Positions 1 through 11,660 are shown, numbered from the stretch's first letter. The stretch: DNA of 64,000 nucleotides from Schistocerca nitens (GCF_023898315.1 NC_064618.1:186487548-186551547); one strand, 5' to 3'. Numbers and translations: made by a program. The notes: generated by a model from the sequence alone, not told the origin.

Positions 1-1070
1 GCCCTAGTGATCATTGAAGATGCCTTAAAATAAAGCGAAACGCGTCTGGTCTTAGTAAGACTTTTATTACAGTTGCTGAAGACGGTAGTTAACTTATCCA
101 ACATGTAATGTGAAACTGCGGAGACAAGAGGACAAAAAGAAAGAAGACAATATGTGCAATAGAATAATTTCTAATAACAGGCACGTGTCAAATTTGCTAG
201 GCAACGCCCCACAACTACTGTTCAGTGAATGAGCAGTAACAGTTTGGTAATGTCTGAGACAGTACGCAAGTGAATAAAAATGTGTTAATGCAGGTACAAC
301 TTGCTAATTAATAACCAAAACATGATTAGCGAAGATAACTATTAATCTCACAGAAACTAGTCTTGGCTCGGAAGTAAAATTGTATAAGAAAATCCAGTTA
401 ACACGAAAGCAACACAATTTGAATGACTCTCAGATAGCAGCGAGCATCCACGATTTGATTAGTTCAGCAACGCATTCAGGGGCTGGTGTAGTCCTTTGAG
501 AAGGACCATGCCGGTGGTAGAGCACTCCATAGGAGTTGTGACCTAAATCTCACGGACGATGGTTCCCTCCTGCGTGAACTACTCGCCTCATGAACTCATG
601 CCCATACCCAACTCAAGTCCACACCCTGGCTGAATGGATACTGTTGATCTGATGTTCCGCAGGTGCCAAGACCAACTCAGCCTGTGTGACCATTCGCCAA
701 AGGGACATCCTTCGGCTTTAGTTGCTAAAGCCTGATGGCCGGTACAGCACTGCTCCACTCGCCCAGTTGCTCTGTGTCCTCGTTTTCTACATGCCCACCT
801 TACTCTCGTCATATGGGTGGTAAGCCCCAGGGTCAGTAGAAGAAAGCAGACTGGGATGACGGCAGAATGTCATCTTCAAGCAAGCTTGTCTTTCCCCAGA
901 CTGATCACCTGCTCTGGCTTGTGTCACGCTAAGAGAGCTCGACGTGCACCATGCGCCTTTCCTAGCGCAATACACTCTCGGGAGTAATATCATTGAACCT
1001 AGGAGAGTGATGTGAGTTTTCGATCCTTGCAGCAAGGCTCAGTCTCCCTCCTCCCCTTCTAATTAGAATT
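1..1070 (-). repeat. Left LTR-like copy (3' LTR) of a degraded Ty3/gypsy element
   Basis: This segment is related, with substitutions and indels, to 3230-5140. Shared landmarks include a caatttgg-type block (about 242 and 3393), an actagtc...ccagttaac block (about 358-395 and 4220-4265), and a block ending in cctaggag (about 998 and 5077). Two long direct copies flank an integrase-coding stretch on the minus strand, so I read them as LTRs, with this one at the 3' end of the element. Its left edge may lie outside the window. No TG...CA termini or target duplication could be fixed. Divergence between the copies suggests an old insertion. Confidence 0.55.
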
Positions 1071-1335
1071 ACTAGTCTCAACCTGACTCAGATGAACTCG
1101 CTGGATCCGTCCAGTCAAAGGACTCCCGAGCAGGGAAATGAGAGGGGTGAATACCTCGAGCTAAAGGCGCAGTCCAATGAAGCAAGGCGACAATTTCCCA
1201 GACACCTCTCTTCAAGGCTGAGTTCCTTAACGACATCCCTAACCTTAAATTTCCAGGACTCCAGTCTCGGTTGTACTGCGCTGCTTGTCTCCGGTGGACA
1301 TCTGCTATATTTAACTTTGCCGTTCTCCAAATGTC

Positions 1336-2520
1336 TTAAATAACTTCTGTAGTAACTTCCCCCGGCAACAGACTATTGAACGACCAGATATTGGGCAGTG
1401 CTGAATTTAAGGAATAAGAAATCATAAGGGCTCCTGGAGCTGTCATACGCGCTTGGTGATTAGCAGTGATGAACGTTAGGTTAATCCAGTGCAAGGAGCA
1501 ATGCCATTTCCTCCTGGAATTGGCGTGGAAGATAGTCAATGTGGCCTTAATAATACAGTTAAGCCCCTCAGCAAAGGACAGCTGGGAAGAATATGGTGAG
1601 GTGGTTGTGTGAGTTATGCCATGTTGGAAACAAAGTTGGCGGAACTCGCTTGACACAAACTCTAGAGCATTACCATCAACTAGTACCTAGGAAGATCCAA
1701 ACAGAGAAAAAGTTATCGTCGTATGCCGAAAGCTTCAGTTACCTCGCCACCGAGCAATACCTGCATAAGGCTCGGAAAGGCGTCCATATCTACAAAACTA
1801 TACTTGTGGACCCCCAGGGTTTGAGGTCCCACATAATCAATAAAGAACCTGTCCTCGTGATGTTCGGCATTGATGAACTGGAGAGCCCCCCTTCCACATT
1901 TGGGATTAGGTTTGGCGATATTCACATCTGTCACATACCCACCAATCTCTACATGTCTTTATGCAAGGACGATCAACGTAAGAGCCCCTTTGACCTTATG
2001 GATCCTTATGTACGGGCGACCAATGTAATAGCCTCTGTATTGGAGACTATCAGCGGTTCTCTTATAACGGAACTGTGGTAGTACTTGAACACCGCCGTAG
2101 CGGACCTGACGGGAAGACAAATTTTAGCCACATACGTTAACAAAGTAACCGTGTCTGCAACTCACAAACCCATACTCCCTCTCCTGCCGTCACTTTGTGC
2201 TTAATTGCCCCTAACTCAGAGTCTTGCTTTTGTCGTTCTCGCAAATCGTCCAACAGGGAGAGTACTTCAGTTACCATTGTGAATACATCCCACACCTCCC
2301 CGGAATCTTCATAACTAACAGGTTCATACCTCTCCTCAACCATCCGACTAAGGATGTTTCATGTTTTGTGGCCCTTAATGTACAACACTGAAAGAAAAAG
2401 CCGAGGTTGGCACCATCCAGCGGGCGATCTGGCTGGTGTAACACGGATGCCTAAAGATCCAACCTAGAGCCTGATTATCCATTTCGAGCATATACTGTTG
2501 TCACAAACAGAATTTAAAAT
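1336..2520 (-). pseudogene. Ty3/gypsy pol relic: end of RNase H, linker, integrase
   Basis: Reading leftwards on the minus strand, 2520-2380 encodes an RNase H end with TDNQAL-like and ARWMV motifs and a VVH block, then a stop. 2343-2137 encodes the linker (LRERQKQDSELGAI). 1934-1713 carries an integrase-core FIDYVGP motif, and 1656-1336 carries the later core (FCFQHGI-like HTTTSPY, then AEGLN). In gypsy elements these lie in this order at the end of pol. The reading frame changes at least three times and has several stops, so no product is expected. Protease, reverse transcriptase and gag are absent: the RNase H part runs within a few hundred bases into LTR-like sequence, implying internal deletion. 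The plus-strand ORF over 1593-2081 is a shadow. Confidence 0.7.
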
Positions 2521-2559
2521 TCTCGAGTGCAAAAGGCACAGCGACTGACTCCACCTCAT

Positions 2560-3230
2560 AGTTCGAGTATCTAACTCCCGCGTGCAACATCACTTAGTTA
2601 CCGGCAACGTCACGTAGCCACATGCACAGCTGCGCAGTGCTAGTCTCTTCTGATTGGGTGCATACACGAAGTCCACGTTGTAACTGCTCCTTTTTAAGGC
2701 AGCTAAGCCCTTGCACGCCCATGGCCTGCGTGTTATCATTGAACACACTTAGAAACACCCTAGGTACAGTTTGCCAAGCAAACTTTTATCTCAAAATACC
2801 CGTCAAAATTTTTCCTTATTACGAAGGGTGCAAAATCAATTAACCAACTAATTACGTCTACTCCCAAAGCAACCATGCTGTGTTACGAGAATGATATGTG
2901 CCTTCTTGAAGAGTGAATGTATTGGGCAATGGAAAATGGAAATAATTCACAGCAATAACAAAGTTTATTGGCTCTCTTAGTGCTGCATTAAATGGACAGA
3001 TATGTCACAACTTGATAACACAATATCTATGGCAGCTTTTTCAGCAGTACACGATAGGGCCACTTGATAGCAACACTTCGGCATCACCCACTAGGCTGGA
3101 TGCACCACAACACACTCTTGTCAGGTAACACAAACACTTTACACCTCTAAGACACACCCACACAACAAGTGCAGATACACCCGCGAACTCAAACTCTTAA
3201 TAAACCAAACAGTTTAAAAATGTACATGAG
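2560..3230. other. Unassigned segment between pol relic and right LTR
   Basis: No recognisable coding sequence. It lies where the missing front of pol, gag and the leader of the gypsy relic would be. The part after about 2950 may already be LTR, but similarity to the left copy becomes clear only near 3230. Confidence 0.3.
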
Positions 3231-5140
3231 TTGAGGAGATTGACAGGAGATTGAAAAGAAGAAGAAAGAATATGAAAATGAGTAAAATCAGATACTTTCC
3301 TTGAAAAAAAAAATAATAACATTCAAATAACAGTCAAGTGCTAAGTTTGTGAGCTACTGCCCCACTCCTAAAGTTCAATGTATGAACAACAACAATTTGG
3401 TACCGATTGAGACAATATGCAAGTGAACAAAAACTTTTTAATGTTAACACATCTAGTTCGCCAACAAACAGAGCATTATATGTTGTTGTTGTTGTTTTTG
3501 TGGTCTTCAGTCCTGAGACTGGTTTGATGCAGCTCTCCATGCTACTCTATCCTGTGCAAGCTTCTTCATCTCCCAGTACCTACTGCAACCTACATCCTTC
3601 TGAATCTGCTTAGTGTATTGATCTCTTTGTCTCCCTCTACGATTTTTACCCTCCACGCTGCCCTCCAATGCTAAATTTGTGATCCCTTGATGCCTCAAAA
3701 CATGTCCGGTAGTCAAGTTGTGCCACAAACTTCTCTTCTCCCCAATCCTATTCAATACCTCCTCATTAGTTACGTGATCTACCCACCTTATCTTCAGCAT
3801 TCTTCTGTAGCACCACATTTCGAAAGCTTCTATTCTCTTCTTGTCCAAACTGGTTATCGTCCATGTTTCACTACCATACATGGCTACACTCCATACAAAT
3901 ACTTTCAGAAACGACTTCCTGACACTTAAATCTATACTCGATGTTAACAAATTTCTCTTCTTCAGAAACGATTTCCTTGCCATTGCCAGTCTACAAATTA
4001 TATCCTCTCTACTTCGACCATCATCAGTTATTTTGCTCCCCAAATCGCAAAACTCCTTTACTACTTTAAATGTCTCATTTCCGAATCTAATCCCCTCAGC
4101 ATCACCCGATTTAATTTGACTACATTCCATTATCCTCGTTTTGCTTTTGTTGATGTTCATCTTATATGTTCATCTTATATCATCACTATAAGCGGAACAA
4201 ATTACGAATGCCACACAAGCTAGTCTCGAATCGACAGTAGAGTTACATAAGAAATACTAGTTAACACAATAACAGCGCAATTTTAATAACCCTCAGAATA
4301 TAATACTGAACAGTAAAAACAAAATTATGACACATAAATAAATGTACATCATGAGAGATCCAATTGTACCTTGAATCAAGGCACTGAATCTTTGAGTCTT
4401 ACGAATTAATACAGGCTTAAGCAAACATTACTCAGAGATCCAGCTGAACATTACTGACGCAAGGGTACACAATTTAGTAACACAACATGCCCTTCGACAG
4501 CGGACGTCGAACTATAATTATTTCAATTAGTTCACACAAAGCAAACGAGCTACCATGATTTGATCTGTTCTAAAACGGCTTCACCCGGTGTAGTTTACTG
4601 ACAGGGGCCTTCTGGTAGTAGCAGACTCGCACAGGTGTTGTGGCCATAGTCTCACGACTGATGGTACCCTCTTAAGTGAAATACTCTATACGCGACCTCC
4701 TGTCCACGCCTCGGCTGAGAGGGCGCTGCTGATCTGAAATGCCGCGGATGTCGGTGTTCTCGGTTGCCGTCCGAGATCAACACAAACTGCGTACACGTTC
4801 GCCGAACGGAAATTGTCCTGTTGCGACCGCTAAAGACTGATTCCCGGTATTGTCGTTCCTGTACGCTCCGTTCGCGCGACTTGACTCTGCCCTCGCGCTT
4901 TACAAGCCCATCACGCTTGCTGAATACGGGCAGCAAATATCTACATCCGTCGATGAAGGGGACTCGCTCATAGGGTGGCCGACTGTCCTCTGTCTCCTAT
5001 CACGCCAAGAGAAGTCGACACACACCATTCGTGCCTCATAACGTCAGAAACTCTTCAGAGTAAAATCTGTGGAACCTAGGAGCTTGGCGTGGGCTATGGA
5101 CTCTCGTGGAGTGGCTCGCCAATCTGCTTCCCTGGTATTA
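3230..5140 (-). repeat. Right LTR-like copy (5' LTR) of the degraded gypsy element, split by an RTE insertion
   Basis: Collinear with 1-1070 apart from the RTE fragment at about 3481-4190. The pieces 3230-3480 and 4190-5140 match successive parts of the left copy, for example the block ending in cctaggag near 5077. Because the pol relic is on the minus strand, this is the upstream LTR. Termini and target duplication are not resolvable by eye. Confidence 0.55.
3481..4190 (-). mobile_element. 5'-truncated RTE/BovB-like LINE fragment
   Basis: Minus-strand 3' end of a non-LTR retrotransposon. It holds an ORF (4160-3507, 217 residues) covering the region after the RT catalytic core: YLGSKITDDG-like block, YGSETWT, RRMLKIRWVDH, and a C-terminus ending RAASNQSQD. 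The element ends on this strand in a short CAA repeat (TTG units at 3482-3497 on the plus strand), a typical RTE-type tail. The same family is at 59320-61388, where the collinear sequence continues upstream. 5' truncation is normal for LINEs. It lies inside the right gypsy LTR and is therefore younger than that LTR. The ORF is open, but without RT and endonuclease it cannot act alone. Confidence 0.85.
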
Positions 5141-5149
5141 AAATGTATG

Positions 5150-5570
5150 TATCCTTCCACAATTCTCTTTACCAGTTTAATGGTTCCTCCTCCTCCATGA
5201 CCAACTGTGATGCTTCCTTCTTATTTATGTACACCTGTAGGTAGCATTTATTCCTTTACACTTAGCCCAAAACCTAATTCGTGTTCACTTGCGGCTACCA
5301 CTACTGCATCACCAGTTAACTGTACTGTGGTAATTTTTTATTCTTCACAAACAACAACGTTCTTCTAAGTTCCTTTTCGATGAATAAGCAAACATCAGTG
5401 GTAACAATGAACTTGCCTTATTTCTTTCTTGCTTTTTACCTATTATATAAATCTGGCAATACCGACTGTACTAATTCGCTTGAAGAAAGAGGGTGGGTTT
5501 CCCGCTTTCCCTGTTGTCGATACCACACTTCGTAAAGAAGAAGAAAACATTACATTTCATCCCACGTAAT
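5150..5570. other. No recognised feature
   Basis: AT-rich sequence without convincing ORFs or repeats I recognise. Confidence 0.4.
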
Positions 5571-5764
5571 ACCGGGTGATCTTCTCCGCTGTGTACAAAC
5601 TCGAGGGATTGATCATGAGAGGATACGGATAAAAGTGGTGTAACGAACTTATGTCCACAAACGGATGGTTTCCAATCTAGAGACCATTTATTCAGTCATA
5701 CTTTGTTACAGAGGCTGCGGTCTAATACGCGCTGTACCAAGTAAGCACAGTTATAGCATGCATG

Positions 5765-5949
5765 GTTCAAATGGCTCTGAGCACTATGGAACTCAACTGC
5801 TGTGGTCATTAGTCCCCTAGAACTTAGAACTACTTAAACCTAACTAACCTAAGGACATCACACACATCCATGCCCGAGGCAGGATTCAAACCTTCGACCG
5901 TAGCAGTTGCACGGTTCCGACTATAAACGCGAGACCACCGCGGCCGGCC
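5765..5949 (-). repeat. tRNA-derived SINE, minus strand
   Basis: Reverse complement of the common SINE of this window (compare 29209-29411), with a tRNA-like head at the right and a tail ending in the gagccatttgaac block at the left. A 13-bp perfect target duplication, tatagcatgcatg, lies at 5752-5764 and 5950-5962. The B box is mutated (attcaaacc on the plus strand). It sits inside the left part of the long-TIR mariner-like element. Confidence 0.92.
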
Positions 5950-6099
5950 TATAGCATGCATGTTTTCTTCCTAGTGAGTGGTACTGTTCCTCAACACGTC
6001 ACGCCCTAGCGCCCTCTCCTGCCATAGTATTTGGTAGTGTTGCATCCAATTTCATTTTTCCTGCTCACTCGATTTGATACAGCGTTGTACACATTGTAC

Positions 6100-7480
6100 A
6101 CAGTGGTTCCGTATTCCACTCGAGTTCTTGCCGACATGTTGTTTACTTACGGAAAGGTAAATGTAACGGGCGGCGGACAGCAAGGTTGTATCAGGAGACC
6201 ATTCCGCGCTGACAACAGCTACAGCATTCAATCTTTGCGACACTGTTTCACCATGTGCCTGAGACATGGTCGTTTCAAAAACTATGAAATGTTCGGACAC
6301 CAGACTTGTAGAAAAACGTAATTAACACTGTGGAAGGTGACCGCCGTGCTGGTGCCAGGCAGTTGGCCTTCCAAAACAGGCTAGGCCAGATGACCGTGTG
6401 GAACATTCTCCACGACAATTGTTACTACCCTTTTCACTTACAGCGTGTGCAGGGATTACTATCGACAGATTTGCCACATCAGGAGCAGTTTTGTTACTGG
6501 TTTCTTCACCAGGCAACCACTAGTCTGGGATTTGTGTCATCCATCCTATTCACAAATAAGCCAACTTAACGCGGAGTGTTATCTTCAACATTCATAACAG
6601 TTCCAGAATGGGATTTTAACTCTGTAGCTGAGTGTGCGCCGATATGAAACTTCCTGGTAGATTAAAACTGTGTGCCGGACCGAGACTCGAACTCGGGACC
6701 TTTCCCTTTCGCGGGCAAGTGATCTACCATCTGAGCTACCCCAGCACGACTCACGCCCCATCCCTACAGCTGGTAGAGCACAGGTGGTAGAGCACTTGCC
6801 CGCGAAAGGCAAAGGTCCAGAGTTCGAGTCTCGGTCTGGCACACAGTTCCATAACAGTTGTCTGTGGGATAGCAAGCAGAACCCCCGTGGTGTTGTGATC
6901 GCAAAACAGCCACATCAGTGTAGCTGGAAAGTTTGGGCCAGAAAATTTGCGAGCTATTTTGTGAGCAGTCTTTCTTCCACGTCGCCTAACGGGTCCGAAC
7001 TATCGGGGTTTCTTGCGGGTGACTTTGCCTCCCCTGCTGGAAGATGTGCCACTGATGATTCGAAAGGTTTTGTGGCTGCCACATGACAGTGCTCCAGCCC
7101 ATTTCGCTGTTATTTAAGTCCAGACGCATTTCAATCGTGTCTTCCCGGGTCGATGAATCGTGCGAGGGGGTGCAGTTGCAAGGCCTTCTCGTTCACCGGA
7201 TATCAATCAGTGAGATTTCCGGTTATGGGGCCATCTCAAATGTATCGTGTATGCAGAGCGCATTCCAGACGTGGAGTCACTGGAGTAGCTTATTCATTCT
7301 GCCTTTGACACTGTTCGGATGCAGCGTGGCCGATGTGAACGTGTGAGTCAGAAAATATTACGGCGGGTACAATCATGCTTTGGGCATGTGGAAACCATTT
7401 TCATTCCACAGAGTAATTGTGGCTGAATGGTGCAGTGAGCATAGACAGCAGTCTCTGAAAAATATGACTGAATAAACAGC
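6100..7480 (+). pseudogene. Mariner-superfamily transposase relic
   Basis: Shifting plus-strand frames carry ADMLFTYG near 6131, TVWNILHDN then HLQRVQGL (about 6393-6460), SILFTNKP near 6538-6561, WLPHDSAPAHF near 7058, and RSPDIN...FRLWGHLK near 7182-7240. This order matches the arthropod mariner-type transposases that have a HLQRVQGL motif. The first catalytic Asp, expected in a LFTDE-like motif, reads N here; the second (HDSAPAH) is kept. There are several stops and frame changes, and the tRNA-like insertion at 6603-6849 splits the gene. It would have catalysed cut-and-paste of its own TIRs. No active product is expected. Confidence 0.7.
6603..6849. repeat. tRNA-like inverted-repeat insertion with target duplication
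   Basis: Two tRNA-like segments face each other. 6676-6742 is on the minus strand and about 6775-6843 on the plus strand, with a B box ttcgagtct and a shared core around cttgcccgcgaaagg and its complement. A 10-bp duplication, cataacagtt, at 6593-6602 and 6850-6859 brackets the insert within the transposase relic. It resembles a common orthopteran SINE family with a conserved ccagaatg-type end. Neither tRNA-like part has an intact cloverleaf (no T at position 33), so I do not call a tRNA gene. Confidence 0.75.
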
Positions 7481-7595
7481 CTCTAGCAGTGAAACCATGC
7501 ATTTTTGGACATAAGTTCATTAGACCTGTTTTGTTCCGTAACTTCTCATCGATTTGTCCCTAAAGTTTGTACACGGTGGAAAACATCACACTTTA

Positions 7596-7948
7596 TGTCG
7601 CCTCTCCTTATTTATATCGGCACAATAAGGTCCGAACTGTGACCTCATTTACATTTCAATATGCTCTCAACTGAAAATAATACACAATCGTTTTTTAGTG
7701 AGTTCACTCATGCTATCCGCTTGGTGGCACTGCAGTAGCGAAGTTGCTGGAAACGGTTTCGCGACACGTTGTGTTAAACCGTACACATGCAACATCATTT
7801 AGTTACGTAATAAGCATTTTTGAAATTGTTTGTAATTTTGTTACATGATTTGAGTGGGTGTACAATGTATTGTCAGTGGAGAAACGTGAGACAGTGCAGG
7901 TACGAAAAACTGTTTCAGCCGTGGGTGGCTAGTGCTCCTGCTTTCATG
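7596..7948. other. No recognised feature
   Basis: AT-rich spacer between two TA-flanked DNA transposons. No supported gene or repeat. Confidence 0.4.
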
Positions 7949-7950
7949 TA

Positions 7951-9345
7951 CACTACTGGCCATTAAAATTGCTACATCAAGAAGAAATGCCGATGAGTAA
8001 CGGGTATTCATTGGACAAATATATTATACTAGAACTGACATGTGATTACATTTTCACGCAAATTGGGTGCCTAGATCCTTAGAAATCAGCACCCAGAACA
8101 ACCACCTCTGATCATAATAACGGCCTTAATACGCCTGGGCATTGAGTCAAACAGAGCTTGGATGGCGTGTACACATGCAGCTTCAACACGATACCACAGT
8201 TCATCAAGAGTAGTGACTGGCGTATTGTGACGAGCCAGTTGCTCGGCCACCATTGAGCACGCTTATTGAATTGGTGAGAGATTTGGAGAATATACTGGCC
8301 AGGGCAGCAGTCGAACATTTTCTGTATCCAGAAAGGCCCGTACTGGACCTGCAATATGCGATCGTGCATTATTCTGCTGAAATGTAGTGTTTCGCAGGGA
8401 TCGAATGAACGGTAGAGCCACGGGTCGTAAGACATCTGAAATGTAACTTCCACCGTTCAAAGTGCCATCAATGCGAACAAGAGGTGACCGAAACGTGTAT
8501 CCAATGGCACCTCATACCATCACACTGGGTGGTTCGCCAGTATGGCGATGACGAATACAAGCTTCGAATGTGCGTTCACGGCGATGTCGCCAAACACGGA
8601 TGCGACCATCATGATGCTGTAAACAGAACTTGGATTCATCCGAAAAAATGAAGTTTTGCCATTCGTGCACCCAGGTTAGTCGTTGAGTACACCATCGCAG
8701 GCGCTCCTGTCTGTGATGCAGCGTCAAGGGTAACCGCAGCCATGGTCTCCGAGCTGATAGTCCATGCTGCTGCAAACGTCGTCGAACTGTACGTGCAGAT
8801 GGTTGTTGTCTTGCAAACGTCCGCATCGGTTGACTCAGGGATCGAGACGTGGCTGCACGATTCGTTACAGCCATCCGGATAATATGCCTGTCATCTCGAC
8901 TGCTAGTGATACGAGGCCGTTGGGATCCAGCACGGCGTTCCGTATTACCCTCCTGAACCCACCGATTCCACATTCTGCTAACAGTCATTGGACCTCGACC
9001 AACGCGAGCAGCAATGTCACGATACGATAAACCGTAATCGCGATAGGCTACAATCCGACCTTTATCAAAGTCGAAAACGTAATGGTACGTATTTCTCCTC
9101 CTTACACGAGGCATCAAAACAACGTTTCACTAGGCAACGCCGGTCAACTGCTGTTTGTGTATGAAAAATCGGTTGGAAACTTTCCTCAAGTCAGCACGTT
9201 ATAGGTGTCGCCACCGGCGCCAACCTTGTGTGAATGCTCTGAAAAGCTAATCATTTGCGTATCACCACATCTGCTTCCTGTCGTTTAATTTTCGCGTCTG
9301 TAGCACGTCATCTTCGTGGTGTAGCAATTTTAATGGGCACTAGTG
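7951..9345 (-). mobile_element. Tc1-like transposon, near full length, inactive
   Basis: 1,395 bp with TIRs of about 30 bp (left cactactggccattaaaa, right its near complement) and TA at both edges (7949-7950, 9346-9347). It carries a minus-strand transposase relic. A second copy of the same family, in the same orientation, is at 33917-35321. Confidence 0.9.
8110..9117 (-). pseudogene. Tc1-like transposase, frameshifted and catalytically dead
   Basis: From 9117 leftwards: a start on ATG, basic N-terminus, helix-turn-helix region (GLSYRDIAARVGR), a second DNA-binding helix region (TVRRRLQQHGLSARR), and the first catalytic Asp in FSDESKF. The first frame ends at 8512. The protein continues in another frame over 8460-8263 with RPVALPFIRSLRN and FQQNNARSH. 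The sister copy at 33917-35321 has FQQDN and SPIEN at the two remaining catalytic positions; here they read N and Q. So two of the three DDE residues are lost as well as the frame. The plus-strand ORFs over this stretch are shadows. Confidence 0.88.
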
Positions 9346-9347
9346 TA

Positions 9348-11600
9348 TTTTACACCCTGTTTTTAACGTACTTCCACCTCACTACGTTAATTTAAAATTT
9401 CTACTCTCACTGAGTTGCTGCTTTGCCTGATCGAGACCGGCGCTAGCAGCGCGTATCGATGTATCCCCTGTCGTAGTATCTTTGCTCGACTGCTATTACT
9501 TCCCGGTCGTTGTCTGTCGCAGGTCAGTTCGGTAAGGGAGTTCGAGTGGCGAGCTCGGGTCTGGCAGTCAGTTGGAACTCGGCTGGAGTGCAGTCCGGAC
9601 CTGCCAGTCGGGAAGTTGTAATGCGGCACTAGTACAGTCGGGTGAAGCAGCAGTGAGTTCTGTGTCCATATGGCTCGCCTGACCATTGCCGTCACACATC
9701 ACTTGAGCCGGGCCATAGTGTTGGTGGATCGTCGGTCGGTCGTCCTACCGGACGATGTGTTTTGGCTCGCCGATCGTTCATGAGTCGGCTGTGTGTGTGC
9801 ATCGACTCCCGATTGTCTTCGTGTGTGCCTAGTTACTGTTGGGCATCGTTCAGGTCTTCGTGCAAGTGTTCGTCAGGTTGTGTGTAGTTTGCATGATTTT
9901 TATTGACAAATTATTTTAAATGTTGCCGGCGTATTGGCTCTGAGAGGTCGGTCGTCTCGTCGGCCGACATGTATCTGGTTCTCTGAGCGCTTCTGGACCC
10001 CTTCAGTTATCATCTTATGGAACTTGCGTCGGCCGTTTCCTGGTGCAGGGATGTCGTTTAGGCAGTGGGCATGTTTCCTCTGCATGGTTGTGTCCAAGCC
10101 AGTTTTCCGCCGTCGTGTGTCTGGAAGTGATTGGGAGACGGACCAGCGCTGGAGTCGCGACGGAGCAGCAGTCGTGGACGGACCAGAGGGAGTCGGTCGG
10201 TTGTTGCGGACGAGGGCGGTGCAGTCTGCTGGGGCCGCTGGCAGCCCCTGCGCAGTGTCTGAGCGTGTGTGGAGCTGTCCGATCGCTACGAGCTTCGTGG
10301 TTCACCGACCCAGGACGTCGATGTTGAGTAGTGGTTTCAACTACCCAAGCCACGTCTATTCAAATGGTTCAAATGGCTCTGAGCACTATGGGACTCAACT
10401 GCTGTGGTCATCAGTCCCCTAGATGGTTCAAATGGCTCTGAGCACTATGGGACTCAACTGCTGTGGTCATTAGTCCCCTAGAACTTAGAACTACTTAAAC
10501 CTAACTAACCTAAGGACATCACACACATCCATGCCCGAGGCAGGATTCGAACCTGCGACCGTAGCAGTCGCACGGTGCCGGACTGCGCGCCTAGAACCGC
10601 GAGACCACCGCGGCCGGCCACGTCTATTCATTTTGTGGTGGTTCGTTTCGGTGGTTTGCTGTTAGGAAGGTTTTACTGTGAGCAACACCGAGTGTCTTTT
10701 CTGCAGAAATTGAGCCGCCATCTGGTGCAATTAACTATTTTGCTTGACTACAATTCGAGTGAACCAGTGGAATATTCTGCCTGGTGGCCGTTAGTGTTCC
10801 GGTTATCTGCCCTGGCCACTAACGTAAATTCAGGCAGGGTCCTTTCCTCACCTGTTGTCGCTGCCCAATATAGTACATAATTTTGACAGCTAATATATAC
10901 TCCATTGTGGATTATCACGTTTGTAACCTTTTCTGTTTGAGTTCTCATGTACTGATTGATGGGAAGCAAGTCATGTTGGTCGGTCCGTGGCAGTCCCCTG
11001 GTTGGGTTCCGATGGATAAAGTGTAGCTGGGCTCACCACCTGTCTCACCTAAGTGAACGAGGGCAGACCGATCTCCCTGGAGGCTTCTGAGTGCCACCAG
11101 TGCTTAATTATCTGTTTTCAGCTACTTAAAATTTAAGGCTTATGGTTATATTTTCTTTTTTCTTAAAAATTAAGCAAAATTAATTCCTAAATTTTTCTTT
11201 CAAGCTTAAACATTGCGGCCTTCTGCCTTCTAAAAGATTAAGGTAATATATTTTAAAATTTTGAAACTTCATTCTGGCCTTCAGCCATTGGTATTGCACC
11301 CTGCATATGTTTGTTCTGTCTACCTTGCTGTGATATTTTTATAATTATTTTATTGCTATGCTAATTGGATTTTTATATTGTTGATTTGTTAAGATTTCTT
11401 GTTTGGAGGCCCTCAGCCATGAAAGAGTCGCATTTGGTAAAGGCCTGGCTATGTGCCGTTTTGGTTGTAAAAGTTATTAAATTACAATAAATTACAATCA
11501 GAAGGTAACACTGACCTCAACCTATTTGGCTCTTTCCACTCTCCTATTACCTGTTCTGCCCAGAGGGTTCATCTGTGCATGTGGTTATCAACTGAACAGA
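9348..11600. repeat. Unclassified LTR-like or leader-like repeat, interrupted by a SINE
   Basis: 9400-10350 is GC- and GT-rich with no long credible ORF. 10631-11560 becomes AT-rich and contains an AATAAA-like sequence near 11488. A SINE insertion with target duplications (10351-10630) separates two parts that read as one sequence once it is removed. The composition shift and polyadenylation-like signal suggest a long LTR, but I found no second copy, TG/CA ends or primer site. The ORFs here look like chance openings in GC-rich DNA. Confidence 0.3.
10363..10618 (-). repeat. tRNA-derived SINE with duplicated tail
   Basis: Minus-strand copy of the common SINE, with 12-bp target duplications cacgtctattca at 10351-10362 and 10619-10630. 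The tail segment of about 61 bp (atggttcaaatggctctgag onward) occurs twice in tandem, at 10363-10423 and 10424-10485. The B box is intact on the minus strand. Both tail copies lie inside the target duplications. Confidence 0.92.
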
Positions 11601-11660
11601 CGTAATTAGGAGTTTTGTGATGCCGAAGCAAAGAACATTTTGTAGAAGACAGTATAGACT

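Larger units (their letters stand above)
5572..7593 (+). mobile_element. Long-TIR mariner-like transposon with two later insertions
   Basis: About 125 bp at the left (5572-5700) matches the reverse complement of the right end (about 7465-7593). Clear landmarks are a gaacttatgtcc block and a tttattcagtcata block present in both, inverted. TA dinucleotides sit at both outer edges (5570-5571, 7594-7595), as expected for Tc1/mariner target duplication. Between the TIRs lies a plus-strand transposase relic. A SINE (5765-5949) and a tRNA-like palindrome (6603-6849) interrupt it, each with its own target duplication, so both are younger. TIRs this long are unusual for mariner elements, whose TIRs are usually about 30 bp. 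Confidence 0.75.

Noticed and set aside
1593..2081. 162-codon plus-strand ORF
   Set aside because: Antisense to a gypsy integrase relic whose motifs are on the minus strand.
6676..6742. Minus-strand tRNA gene
   Set aside because: Part of an inverted tRNA-like SINE inside a target duplication; cloverleaf not intact.
9934..10422. 162-codon plus-strand ORF
   Set aside because: GC-rich LTR-like sequence running into a SINE; opposite strand also open.
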